Below are positions 17,477-25,765 of a DNA stretch of 64,000 nucleotides, one piece after another. Origin of the DNA: Bacillus ndiopicus (GTDB lineage: Bacteria; Bacillota; Bacilli; Bacillales_A; Planococcaceae). The stretch is taken from the NCBI RefSeq assembly GCF_000612805.1, contig NZ_HG964404.1, positions 459,091 through 523,090 on the forward strand, given 5' to 3'. Under the pieces are notes generated by a model. That model made no database searches. It was not told the origin of the DNA and worked only from the letters and a program-made list of their open reading frames with translations. The position numbers and the translations under genes were made by a program. Each line of letters opens with the position of its first letter. Within the stretch, counting starts at the first letter, position 1.

Positions 17477-18404
17477 AAATAACACCTCCAATTAGTAATG
17501 TAAAAATAATCGTTACAGTGTATAAGTGCTGTATAGTACGCAAAATATGCTGTTTATTTAATTCCACAATAGGCTCCCCCATATAGGCACGGAATGATGA
17601 TTTACCTTGATAAATATTTTCGCCACCTAAACGAATTCCTAATTGCAAGGCAGTTGCAGCTTCTAAATAGCCGCTATTTGGGCTTGGATGTTTTTTAGCA
17701 TCTCTCAGCCAATAACGAAGGCGCATTCTCATTGAAAAAGGGCCTTCATTTTTCGTAAATAATAAAATAAATAATCCAGTGATGCGGCTCGGTATAAAAT
17801 TTGCGATATCATCAAGCTTTGCAGCAAAGCGACCAAACTGTTGATAACGCTCGTTACGATAGCCAATCATGGAATCAAGTGTATTGATTGCCTTATAAAC
17901 CCATGCGCCTGTCGCACCGAATAACAGCGCATAAAAAATCGGTGCAGTAATGCCATCGCTTGTATTTTCAGAAACAGTTTCAACGACACCGCGCACGATT
18001 TCAGGCTCCTCTAAATGCTCTGTATCACGACCAACAATCCAGCTAAGCTTCGTGCGCGCCTCCTGCATATCGCCTTGCCGCAATGCATGATAAACGACCA
18101 TCGCTGCATCCTTCAGGCTTTTTTGTGCAATGGCAACTGCACTTAAAATAACCTCAAGCATAGCAGCTAGCCATATTGAAACAAATCCAGCAAAATAAAT
18201 AATTAACCAAACGATAAATCCTGTCATGCAAACAACAAATACTGCGGTTACCAACCCTTTTATAAAACGAGCCGACCCGTGATTAAGGCGTTTTTCAAAA
18301 AATGAAATAAGCTTGCCTACCCAAATAACAGGATGTGGCCATGAACGCGGGTCTCCAACAATGCGGTCAAGTACAATAGCTACGCAAACAATGGCAATAT
18401 TCAT
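17451..18404 (-). CDS. cbiB: Adenosylcobinamide-phosphate synthase CbiB
   Basis: Integral membrane enzyme that joins aminopropanol (phosphate) to adenosylcobyric acid. The 317-residue protein shows family motifs DRIVGDPRSWPHPVIWVGKLI near the N-terminus, VETVSENTSDGITAPIFYA in the middle and NSGYLEAATALQLGIRLGG near residue 240. Its start overlaps the cbiZ stop (ATGA) and its end overlaps cobD, so the three are translationally coupled. Confidence 0.93.
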   Translation of the reverse strand: MNIAIVCVAIVLDRIVGDPRSWPHPVIWVGKLISFFEKRLNHGSARFIKGLVTAVFVVCMTGFIVWLIIYFAGFVSIWLAAMLEVILSAVAIAQKSLKDAAMVVYHALRQGDMQEARTKLSWIVGRDTEHLEEPEIVRGVVETVSENTSDGITAPIFYALLFGATGAWVYKAINTLDSMIGYRNERYQQFGRFAAKLDDIANFIPSRITGLFILLFTKNEGPFSMRMRLRYWLRDAKKHPSPNSGYLEAATALQLGIRLGGENIYQGKSSFRAYMGEPIVELNKQHILRTIQHLYTVTIIFTLLIGGVIYAISCTWR

Positions 18405-19069
18405 CGTAGCTCCCCTTTTTGGTACGCCTCATAGCCATCAATCGCTTTATACAACGTGGTCGCAACGCCTTTTCCTATCAGTGCGCCTAAACGTGTAATC
18501 GAGCCTCCATATTCATGGAACTCACCTCGTTCCGTCATCGCAAGAGCAACGCTATCTGTTGATGTTCCTGTTGCAATGGTACCACTTTGTTGGTCCATTA
18601 TACGGCGCTCATACAGCACCTTTACTTTTGCCTCAATAATGCAATTGTAAGCTTGAATAAATGCCTCCTCACTTACATCCCCTTCTATAAATACGAAAAT
18701 ATTTATCGTTCCAACAGCAGGTCTATATGTATATTGAAAGGATTGTGTTACATCTACTGCATTTCCTAAACCAGCTGTTATAAAAACTATAATGGAGGTT
18801 TCTCCATCCGTATAATGATCCTTCATAATAAAGCGCTGTGGTACTGCTGTCATCATTGCAACTGTAGCATCCAAAGGTACTTTATAGCGCTTTAAAAATT
18901 GCTCATATTCCAATTTTGCATCCTCGGGATAATAGTCTTTATGAACCGTTCGATTGACAAAATATTGATAATAGCCAATCCCCGGATTGACCATTGCTGA
19001 GCTTAATACTTTTAGTGGCTGCTCACTTTTCATAATAAGAAGCTGCTCATCTAGCTCAATTGTTAACAT
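18401..19069 (-). CDS. cbiZ: Adenosylcobinamide amidohydrolase CbiZ
   Basis: CbiZ removes the aminopropanol tail from scavenged adenosylcobinamide, giving adenosylcobyric acid that CbiB can re-use. The protein of about 222 residues shows TAGLGNAV in the middle and a C-terminal SGTIATGTSTDSVALAM, characteristic of the family. ATG 19069 has TTGGAGGA upstream; the longer in-frame start at 19105 overlaps a terminator hairpin and is rejected. First gene of cbiZ-cbiB-cobD. No de novo corrin-ring genes are seen, so this is a salvage pathway in this window. Confidence 0.87.
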   Translation of the reverse strand: MLTIELDEQLLIMKSEQPLKVLSSAMVNPGIGYYQYFVNRTVHKDYYPEDAKLEYEQFLKRYKVPLDATVAMMTAVPQRFIMKDHYTDGETSIIVFITAGLGNAVDVTQSFQYTYRPAVGTINIFVFIEGDVSEEAFIQAYNCIIEAKVKVLYERRIMDQQSGTIATGTSTDSVALAMTERGEFHEYGGSITRLGALIGKGVATTLYKAIDGYEAYQKGELR

Positions 19070-19094
19070 GCTGTATCCTCCAATCCAATGAAAA

Positions 19095-19116
19095 GGGCGT
19101 CCCAAATTGGACGCCT
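19095..19116 (-). terminator. Short hairpin between DUF4181-like gene and cbiZ
   Basis: Arms GGCGTCC and GGACGCC with CTTTTC after the hairpin on the minus strand. It may attenuate read-through into cbiZ. Confidence 0.6.
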
Positions 19117-19121
19117 CTATC

Positions 19122-19472
19122 TCACAAAAACAAAATGATTGTTATTGCGCAAGCTAAACAAACGACCATGTAAGCGAGGGCAATAATAAATTTCCTTTGC
19201 TCCTTCATAAATATATACTCAAGCGCTACGCGAATAGCAAACACGAGGGCAAAAAATAAAAATAATAAGAAATATAAATACTTCCCACTAAATCCTTTCA
19301 CTGCAATATTGACGATGAAAAATGCAGACAAAAGAATTTCAAATACAAGATGAGCTTTGTTTACGTATTGATCCATAAACTTTTCATTCTTTTTAACGTT
19401 AAATTTTTTTCTTAGCCTTAAATCAAGTATGCCAGCAATAACAAAGCCAGCAATGAAAACGATAATAATCAC
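19122..19472 (-). CDS. Small integral membrane protein (DUF4181-like)
   Basis: 116 residues with four hydrophobic segments, a basic cytoplasmic loop after the first (LRLRKKFNVKKNEKF), and LEYIFMKEQRKFIIALAYM near the third. It resembles DUF4181 proteins of Bacillus; the match is from memory. It lies between dsdA and cbiZ, and a hairpin follows it. Function unknown. Confidence 0.6.
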   Translation of the reverse strand: MIIIVFIAGFVIAGILDLRLRKKFNVKKNEKFMDQYVNKAHLVFEILLSAFFIVNIAVKGFSGKYLYFLLFLFFALVFAIRVALEYIFMKEQRKFIIALAYMVVCLACAITIILFL

Positions 19473-19495
19473 AACTTTAACCCTGCCCCAATTTT

Positions 19496-20803
19496 TTATT
19501 TTTGTAAATACTTATTTCGCCATTCATTCGGAACCAAATTCCCACCTGTTGACCAAACAAGATGGTGTGCGTTTTGCATAAACGGTTTTAATCCATGTGT
19601 ATCTAAATACATCTCGCCTTTACGAGCAAGCTGTACTGGTCCAAAAAAGCCAGCATGTGCTGATGGCTCCATAAAAATATGCTCACTACTAAACATTTCT
19701 CGTAAGCTCTCAAATAGAAAAGAGTCTTCTACAGTATAACAACCGCTCACAATCGTTTCCATCTGTGCACCTACAAATTTCGATGCTCGGCCTACTGCTA
19801 AACCATCAGCCTCTGTTATATTTGTTAAGCCAATTTGCGCAACATCAATTTCATCATGTAATCCGGTCATCATACCTAGTAGCATACACGGTGACTGCGT
19901 CGGCTCAGCGAAGAAAATATGCACATCTGGGCCATATAACTGCTTTAGGCCATAGCTTATCCCTCCTGGCGCACCACCAACACCACACGGTATATAAACA
20001 AATAACGGATTTTCTTTGTTAACAGTAATGTTCTTGGCATCTAACTGTGCCTTCAAACGCAATGCCGCTACAGCATAACCAGCAAATAAATCCAGCGAAT
20101 TTTCATCATCAACAAAATGACATGTTGCATCTTGCTCTGCTTCCAAACGCCCTTGTCTTACCGCCTCGCTATAATCTGCCTCGTATTCAACAACCGTCAC
20201 CCCAAGAGTTCGCAGCAATTGCTTTTTCCATTCCTTTGCATCCATCGACATATGCACGGTTACATCAAAACCTAATTTTGCACTTATAATACCGATACTC
20301 AATCCTAAATTACCTGTTGAACCAACTGCAATTTTATAATTCTTGAAAAATTGTCGAAACTCTTCATTATTTAATTTACGATAATCGTCTTCTATAGACA
20401 ATAACCCGTGCTCAAATGCTAAACTTTCAGCATGCTTAATAATCTCATAGATACCGCCTCGTGCTTTAACAGAACCTGCAATCGGTAGTGCATGATCACA
20501 TTTCAATAGAAGATTCCCCTCTATTTTTATGTGATTAGAGCTTTCTAAATAGGACTTCATCCGTGCTATGTCAATTATTGGAGATTCGATAATTCCTTGC
20601 AATTCACGCATTTCTGGAAAAGCTACTTCAAAATATGGTGCAAAGCGTTGCAGCCTTGCCTCTGCGTCATGCACCATTTCCATCGAAAAAGGATAATTTT
20701 GTGCATCATTTACTTGATTATTTAGCCAAAAAGCTGGTTCAGCTCGTTGTAAAAATGGAATTAAAGGGAATTTCTCGCTAAACTGCGCTAATGAATTATG
20801 CAT
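19496..20803 (-). CDS. dsdA: D-serine ammonia-lyase
   Basis: PLP enzyme converting D-serine to pyruvate and ammonia. The 435-residue length is right. It has the PLP lysine in GSVKARGGIYE, VGSTGNLGLSIGIISA for phosphate binding and a glycine-rich PCGVGGAPGGISYG. Its start overlaps the end of yqxD by 8 bp, so the two are coupled. No dedicated D-serine permease or LysR regulator is next to it, unlike enterobacteria. Confidence 0.93.
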   Translation of the reverse strand: MHNSLAQFSEKFPLIPFLQRAEPAFWLNNQVNDAQNYPFSMEMVHDAEARLQRFAPYFEVAFPEMRELQGIIESPIIDIARMKSYLESSNHIKIEGNLLLKCDHALPIAGSVKARGGIYEIIKHAESLAFEHGLLSIEDDYRKLNNEEFRQFFKNYKIAVGSTGNLGLSIGIISAKLGFDVTVHMSMDAKEWKKQLLRTLGVTVVEYEADYSEAVRQGRLEAEQDATCHFVDDENSLDLFAGYAVAALRLKAQLDAKNITVNKENPLFVYIPCGVGGAPGGISYGLKQLYGPDVHIFFAEPTQSPCMLLGMMTGLHDEIDVAQIGLTNITEADGLAVGRASKFVGAQMETIVSGCYTVEDSFLFESLREMFSSEHIFMEPSAHAGFFGPVQLARKGEMYLDTHGLKPFMQNAHHLVWSTGGNLVPNEWRNKYLQK

Positions 20804-21266
20804 TATTATTCATTTCTCCTTTCAATTTTTCAGCCCGTTCACAAATTTGTTGAAATTTTTTTTCGAAGGCAATATTGTTTTCCTCCGTACGCTTTTTTGG
20901 ACCTTTTGTTCTTCCTCCTGCTCGGCGAAATTTTGCACTTTCATAACGAAAAGCTAGCAACTGGTCTATATTGTCCGCCGTCATCTCTCTTCCATTATGG
21001 TCAACTACAAATGCTCCTTTTGCTAAACACATTGCTGCTAGACCATAATCTCCTGTAATAACAATATCATTTTTCGAAAGCGTATTCACTAGCTTAAAAT
21101 CAACTGAATCTGGCCCCTTAGGCACAACAATTGTTATAACATTATCACGTTCAATGCGATGAGACGTATCGCAAAACAAGATTGGTTTTATCTTATATCG
21201 AGATGAAACAGATAGCGCCAAATCAATAACTGGGCATGCATCTGCATCAATTAATAACTGGATCAA
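20796..21266 (-). CDS. yqxD: YqxD/YaiI family protein (DUF188, PIN-like)
   Basis: 156 residues with the family opening LLIDADACPVIDLAL, a central VPKGPDSVDFKLVN and ITGDYGLAAMCLAKGA. The aspartates suggest a PIN-like nuclease fold but no activity is established. The start is TTG 21266 behind AAAGGAG. A basic C-terminal tail (RRAGGRTKGPKKRTEE) follows the domain. Confidence 0.88.
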   Translation of the reverse strand: MIQLLIDADACPVIDLALSVSSRYKIKPILFCDTSHRIERDNVITIVVPKGPDSVDFKLVNTLSKNDIVITGDYGLAAMCLAKGAFVVDHNGREMTADNIDQLLAFRYESAKFRRAGGRTKGPKKRTEENNIAFEKKFQQICERAEKLKGEMNNNA

Positions 21267-21439
21267 TTTTTATTTCTCCTTTCAAAAAAATGCTTTTGTT
21301 ACTCTTATTTTATTATTTTTATATAATTTTTTGTCGGCTTATTTCCATCCTTTTTTTCACAAACGAATAAAAATTGATTGAATTGCAAGAAAAATCATAA
21401 TACTATAACATTTAATAGCATTTGAGGAGGGAACAATTT

Positions 21440-22810
21440 ATGATGACTGAAATTAATAACGAGCAATTAGCGAAAACATATGTTGATGGTGTGTTTGAGA
21501 AATTAAAAAAGAAATACGCTTTTGAATCAGAATTTTTACAAGCAGCCGAAGAAATCTTTTTATCATTAGTACCTGTTTTTGCCCAAAACCCAGAATATAT
21601 TCACCATAATATTTTAGCACGTATTGTTGAACCTGACCGCATAATTTCATTCCGAGTAGCATGGCAAGATGATCAAAACAATGTGCAAGTGAATCGCGGC
21701 TATCGTGTGCAATTTAATAATGTGCTAGGCCCATATAAAGGTGGATTCCGATTCCACCCTACCGTAAATGAGTCCATCATGAAATTTTTAGCCTTTGAGC
21801 AAATTTTCAAAAATGCCTTAACTGGCCTGCCGATCGGTGGGGCTAAAGGTGGCTCGGATTTTGACCCTAAAGGAAAATCTGACGCTGAAATTATGCGTTT
21901 TTGCCAAGCATTTATGACAGAAATGTATCATTATATCGGTCCTAATAAAGATGTCCCTGCAGGTGATATCGGTGTTGGCGCTCGTGAAATTGGCTATATG
22001 TGGGGACAATACAAGCGCATTCGCGGGCAATTTGAACCGGGAGTTTTAACTGGCAAAAAGCCTGGCTACGGCGGCTCGTTAGGACGTAAAGAAGCAACAG
22101 GCTACGGTTTAGCCTATTTTGTGAGCGAAATGTTACATGATGCAAATTTAATGTTTATTAATAAAACGGTTATTGTATCTGGCTCCGGTAATGTAGCCAT
22201 TTATGCAATTGAAAAGGCGCAGCATTTCGGCGCAAAAGTAGTTGCTTGCTCAGATTCTAACGGCTATATTTACGATCCAAAAGGTCTTGACTTAAAAGCG
22301 ATTAAAGAAATTAAAGAAGAAAAAGGCGCGCGTATTAGCACATATTTAAATTATCACCCTGAGGCAGAATATCATGAGGACTGCTCTAAAATATGGACGA
22401 TTCCTTGTGATATTGCCCTACCTTGTGCAACTCAAAATGAAATTAATGGCGATGCAGCACGAACTCTTGTTGAAAATGGCGTCAAGTTAGTAGCGGAAGG
22501 TGCGAATATGCCATCTGATTTAGAAGCTATCAATGTCTTTTTAGACGCAGGTATTTTATTTGGACCTGGAAAGGCAGCAAATGCTGGTGGTGTCGCTGTT
22601 TCTGCACTTGAAATGGCACAAAATTCAAGCCGTAATAGCTGGACATTTAGCGAAGTAGATAACAAATTACATGAAATCATGCAATCTATTTTCCTCGAAA
22701 GCAAAGAAGCTGCTGAAAAATACGGCCATAAAAATAATTTAGTAGTCGGCTCTAACATCGCAGGCTTTAAAAAAGTGGCAAACGGTATGATTGCAGAGGG
22801 TATTTATTAA
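21440..22810 (+). CDS. gdhA: NADP-type glutamate dehydrogenase
   Basis: Reductive amination of 2-oxoglutarate to glutamate. About 456 residues, the size of hexameric GdhA. Motifs: GPYKGGFRFHP, the catalytic lysine in PIGGAKGGSDFDPKGKSD, DVPAGDIGVGAREIGYM, and a nucleotide loop SGSGNVAIYA. The upstream TTG (21422) is within the GAGGAGGG ribosome site, so ATG 21440 (or 21443) is the start. Monocistronic with a terminator. Confidence 0.95.
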   Translation: MMTEINNEQLAKTYVDGVFEKLKKKYAFESEFLQAAEEIFLSLVPVFAQNPEYIHHNILARIVEPDRIISFRVAWQDDQNNVQVNRGYRVQFNNVLGPYKGGFRFHPTVNESIMKFLAFEQIFKNALTGLPIGGAKGGSDFDPKGKSDAEIMRFCQAFMTEMYHYIGPNKDVPAGDIGVGAREIGYMWGQYKRIRGQFEPGVLTGKKPGYGGSLGRKEATGYGLAYFVSEMLHDANLMFINKTVIVSGSGNVAIYAIEKAQHFGAKVVACSDSNGYIYDPKGLDLKAIKEIKEEKGARISTYLNYHPEAEYHEDCSKIWTIPCDIALPCATQNEINGDAARTLVENGVKLVAEGANMPSDLEAINVFLDAGILFGPGKAANAGGVAVSALEMAQNSSRNSWTFSEVDNKLHEIMQSIFLESKEAAEKYGHKNNLVVGSNIAGFKKVANGMIAEGIY

Positions 22811-22820
22811 TTAAACGAAG

Positions 22821-22857
22821 GGGTGTGGGGAAAGCAAGCCCACACTTGCACTTCCCC
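22821..22857 (+). terminator. Terminator after gdhA
   Basis: GGGGAA-AGCAAG pairs with CTTGC-TTCCCC. One of at least six terminators in this window sharing a GGAAAGYAGGC-like left arm. The remaining 175 bp up to the purC operator show nothing recognisable. Confidence 0.6.
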
Positions 22858-23033
22858 CTCCCTTAAAATCCCCTATTTATCAAAAAGGCAAAAGCATTTT
22901 CTATGAAACAACATAGTTTTTATTTAATCCCCCAAGCCGTTGAGTTGAACCAGTAAGTTTTTAAATTTAGGAATTATCAGGCAAAGTTCCAGCATTCCAT
23001 TTAAAAAGTTTAAAAAAATTTCACACTCTATAA

Positions 23034-23082
23034 AAAAACGAACATTTTATGTAGACAAGTTTATAATCGTTCGTGTTACAAT
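23034..23082 (+). promoter_or_regulatory. PurBox-like inverted repeat over the purC promoter
   Basis: AAAAACGAACATT (23034-23046) and an inverted ATCGTTCGTGTTA (23066-23078) carry the CGAAC core of PurR PurBoxes, 19 bp apart. A possible promoter (TAGACA at 23052, TACAAT at 23077) overlaps them. B. subtilis PurR boxes are usually 16-17 bp apart, so the spacing is slightly wide. Confidence 0.6.
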
Positions 23083-23114
23083 ATAGCTATATTTTGTGAA
23101 ATGGAGGGTTTCTT

Positions 23115-23798
23115 GTGGAATTAGTGTACACAGGTAAAACAAAAGATGTCTTTAAACTGGAAGATGGGCATTATTTATTGAAGTTTAAAGATGACGTTAC
23201 AGGTGAAAATGGCGTATTTGATCCAGGTGCGAATACAGTTGGCTTAACAATCGACGGCGCTGGCTTAGCAGGACTTCGCCTTACTTCGTTTTTCTATTCA
23301 AAACTAAATGAACAAGGTGTACCAACGCACTATGTAGATGCAAATTTCACTGACGCAACAATGACTGTGAAACCTGCAACAGTATTTGGCAAGGGCTTAG
23401 AAGTTATTTGCCGCTTTAAAGCTGTCGGCTCTTTTTTACGTCGTTACGGTGCTTATGCACAAGAAGGTCAAGATTTAAATGCCTTTGTAGAAGTAACGAT
23501 AAAAGATGACGAGCGACAAGACCCACCTATTTCGGCGGACGCACTTGATATGCTAGGTATTTTATCATTAGAAGAATATGAGATTTTAAAGCAACGTACA
23601 ATTGAAATTTCTAAATTTGTAGCAGCTGAGCTTGCTGAAAAAGGCCTAACTTTATATGATATTAAGCTAGAATTTGGCCGCGATGCAAAAACGAACGAAA
23701 TCATCTTAATCGATGAAATTTCTGGTGGTAATATGCGCGCTTACAAAGGCACAGAATACATTGAGCCACTTCAATTAGAAAAAATTATCCTTGCGTAA
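23115..23798 (+). CDS. purC: Phosphoribosylaminoimidazole-succinocarboxamide (SAICAR) synthase
   Basis: Purine biosynthesis enzyme joining CAIR and aspartate. 227 residues, near the usual 235-240. Motifs: YTGKTKDVF at the N-terminus, GLAGLRLTSFFYSKLNEQG, RFKAVGSFLRRYG, DIKLEFG and IDEISGGNMRAYK. The start is GTG behind GGAGGG. It stands alone, not inside a pur operon, with its own PurBox-like operator and a strong terminator, so it may be a second purC copy. Confidence 0.87.
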   Translation: MELVYTGKTKDVFKLEDGHYLLKFKDDVTGENGVFDPGANTVGLTIDGAGLAGLRLTSFFYSKLNEQGVPTHYVDANFTDATMTVKPATVFGKGLEVICRFKAVGSFLRRYGAYAQEGQDLNAFVEVTIKDDERQDPPISADALDMLGILSLEEYEILKQRTIEISKFVAAELAEKGLTLYDIKLEFGRDAKTNEIILIDEISGGNMRAYKGTEYIEPLQLEKIILA

Positions 23799-23800
23799 AA

Positions 23801-23848
23801 GACTATAGGGAAAGCAGGCTGAGACCTGTCTTTTCCTATAGTTTTTTC
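23801..23848 (+). terminator. Terminator after purC
   Basis: GACTATAGGGAAAG-CAGG pairs with CCTG-TTTTCCTATAG followed by six T. Confidence 0.88.
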
Positions 23849-23913
23849 ATTTTAATCCCACTTGCAACCTTTTTAAACCAAAAACGACTAATTTTTAAAA
23901 GGAGGCTAGAATC

Positions 23914-24327
23914 TTGAAAAAATTAATCTATCTTATTGGTTTCACTACTATTTTTCTCTTTAGTTGTTCTCCACCTGTTTTTAGTCCAGAGCAATATATT
24001 GAAGTAGACAAGTACACAGGCAATGGGGATGAATATGAAGATTTCTATACTGTTACAAGCAATAAAGAGGTTCAAACAGTAAGAGAAATATTGAATACTA
24101 TCGTTTGGGAACAAAAGAAAATCGACATGGAACGCCCTCCAGATTATCGATTTATCTTCCAGTTCAAAGATCCAAAAATTGAAGCGAAAGCAGTTCCTTA
24201 CGCTTTTTGGATTAATCAAAACATTGTTGAGTTAGCGGTTTTAGCATCTTCAGATCAATATGTTCAACTCGATGAAAATCAATCAGCGGAGTTTTTTGAA
24301 ATTTTAACTAGGGATAAATTGAAATAG
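23914..24327 (+). CDS. Hypothetical lipoprotein
   Basis: 137 residues with an N-terminal signal sequence ending in the lipobox LFSC (C18), predicting a lipid-anchored protein on the outer face of the membrane. The mature part is polar, with no recognised domain. The start is TTG 23914, with GGAGG 8-9 nt upstream. It lies between purC and chrA (convergent) and is a single-gene unit with a weak hairpin (GGTGT/ACACC) after it. Confidence 0.7.
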   Translation: MKKLIYLIGFTTIFLFSCSPPVFSPEQYIEVDKYTGNGDEYEDFYTVTSNKEVQTVREILNTIVWEQKKIDMERPPDYRFIFQFKDPKIEAKAVPYAFWINQNIVELAVLASSDQYVQLDENQSAEFFEILTRDKLK

Positions 24328-24353
24328 GTGTAGAGAGATTCTTCACACCTATT

Positions 24354-25517
24354 TTATCCCGCAAGTAAAATACCTGCTGCCGCCCCTAGTAAAACAATTA
24401 GCCAAGATGGCGTCCTCCAAAACATCAACAAGCTAAACAATATAGCAACAACAACAAAATCCTTTGCTGTTATAACCGTGGTTACCCATAACGGATCAAA
24501 TAATGTAGCAAGTAAAATACCTACTACTGCTGCATTCATCCCTTTTATCATAGCGCCAAGCTTTGGATTTCGGCTTAATTGTAGCCAAAACGGTAATGCG
24601 CCAATGATTAGTAAAAAGGCGGGTAAAAATATCGCTACTGTTGCTAACGCTGCACCAAATAGTCCTCCGATATCCGCACCTATATAAGTAGCAAATGTAA
24701 ATAATGGACCTGGAACTGCCTGCGTTAACCCGTAGCCTGCAAAAAAGCTTTCCTCTGTCATGATGCCTGTAGCAACAAATTCGCGCTCTAATAAGGGCAA
24801 AACAACATGCCCCCCACCAAAAACAAGGGCACCCGCACGATAAAACCGTTCAAACCAATCAAGCCACTGCCACTTCGTAAATTGACTAATAACTGGTAGC
24901 ACAATTAATAAGCCGATATAAAAAGTCAAACAAGCTATACCAAAACGCTTTGATAAAGAGAGCTCCAAGCTCTCTCCTTCTTTTGTTATTTCACTTTTCC
25001 TAAACAGTATGTAGCCTAAAATCCCGCTAACTACTATGACAAAAATATGTGCCAATGCCCCTTCTACTAACAGCACTCCTGTCATTGCAAAAAGCGTTAA
25101 AATCTTTGTTTTCGATTCCGTAGCAAATGATTTCCCCATGCCAATAACAGCGTGAATAACAATCGCTACAGCAACAAGCTTCAAGCCATGTAGCCAGCTT
25201 AGTTCGTAATTTGCTTGTACAAAAAACAACGAAAAGACTACCAATATTAATACCGATGGCAATGTAAACCCTAAAAACGATAAAACACCACCCAGCAATC
25301 CTCCTCTTGCTAAACCAATGGCAATCCCCACTTGACTACTCGCTGGTCCTGGGAGAAATTGTGATAATGCAAGAATATTGGCATACGTCTTATCACTTAA
25401 CCATTGCTTACGTTTCACATATGTATCGTAAAAATAGCTAAGATGCGCGCTAGGTCCTCCAAAAGATGTGCACCCAAGCTTGAAGGCTGTCCAAAAAACT
25501 TCGAAATATTTCAACAT
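24354..25517 (-). CDS. chrA: ChrA-type chromate transporter (two-domain)
   Basis: Member of the CHR ion transporter superfamily, reported to export chromate. About 387 residues with two homologous halves: the N-terminal half has FKLGCTSFGGPSAHL and SQFLPGPASSQVGI; the C-terminal half has the parallel VFGGGHVVLPLLEREF and LTQAVPGPLFTFATYIG. About ten hydrophobic segments. ATG 25517 is chosen over TTG 25529, which directly abuts the AAAGGGG site. No chromate-sensing regulator is adjacent, so actual substrate and induction are unproven. Confidence 0.9.
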   Translation of the reverse strand: MLKYFEVFWTAFKLGCTSFGGPSAHLSYFYDTYVKRKQWLSDKTYANILALSQFLPGPASSQVGIAIGLARGGLLGGVLSFLGFTLPSVLILVVFSLFFVQANYELSWLHGLKLVAVAIVIHAVIGMGKSFATESKTKILTLFAMTGVLLVEGALAHIFVIVVSGILGYILFRKSEITKEGESLELSLSKRFGIACLTFYIGLLIVLPVISQFTKWQWLDWFERFYRAGALVFGGGHVVLPLLEREFVATGIMTEESFFAGYGLTQAVPGPLFTFATYIGADIGGLFGAALATVAIFLPAFLLIIGALPFWLQLSRNPKLGAMIKGMNAAVVGILLATLFDPLWVTTVITAKDFVVVAILFSLLMFWRTPSWLIVLLGAAAGILLAG

Positions 25518-25702
25518 ATTACGCCACAACCCCTTTCTATTTTTCTACTAGTATGAAAGAACTTTACTATGTAAATCCATCAATATTATTTCTTTTTTCA
25601 AAAGCAATGTAAATGACATCATTAAATGTTTACATTCTTTTAAAAATATTTACAATAGAATTTCCTGTTGAATCACGATAAATAATTTCCCCGTCGTAAT
25701 TT

Positions 25703-25731
25703 TTGCGCAATTCCGTAAATGATGGTACAAT
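25703..25731 (+). promoter_or_regulatory. Promoter of pepF copy 1
   Basis: TTGCGC and TACAAT separated by 17 bp, followed by TTATTTCG. The same arrangement and surrounding bases occur before pepF copy 2, showing that the promoter was duplicated with the gene. Confidence 0.55.
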
Positions 25732-25765
25732 TTATTTCGAATATCGGAATACGAGGAGGCTTTTT

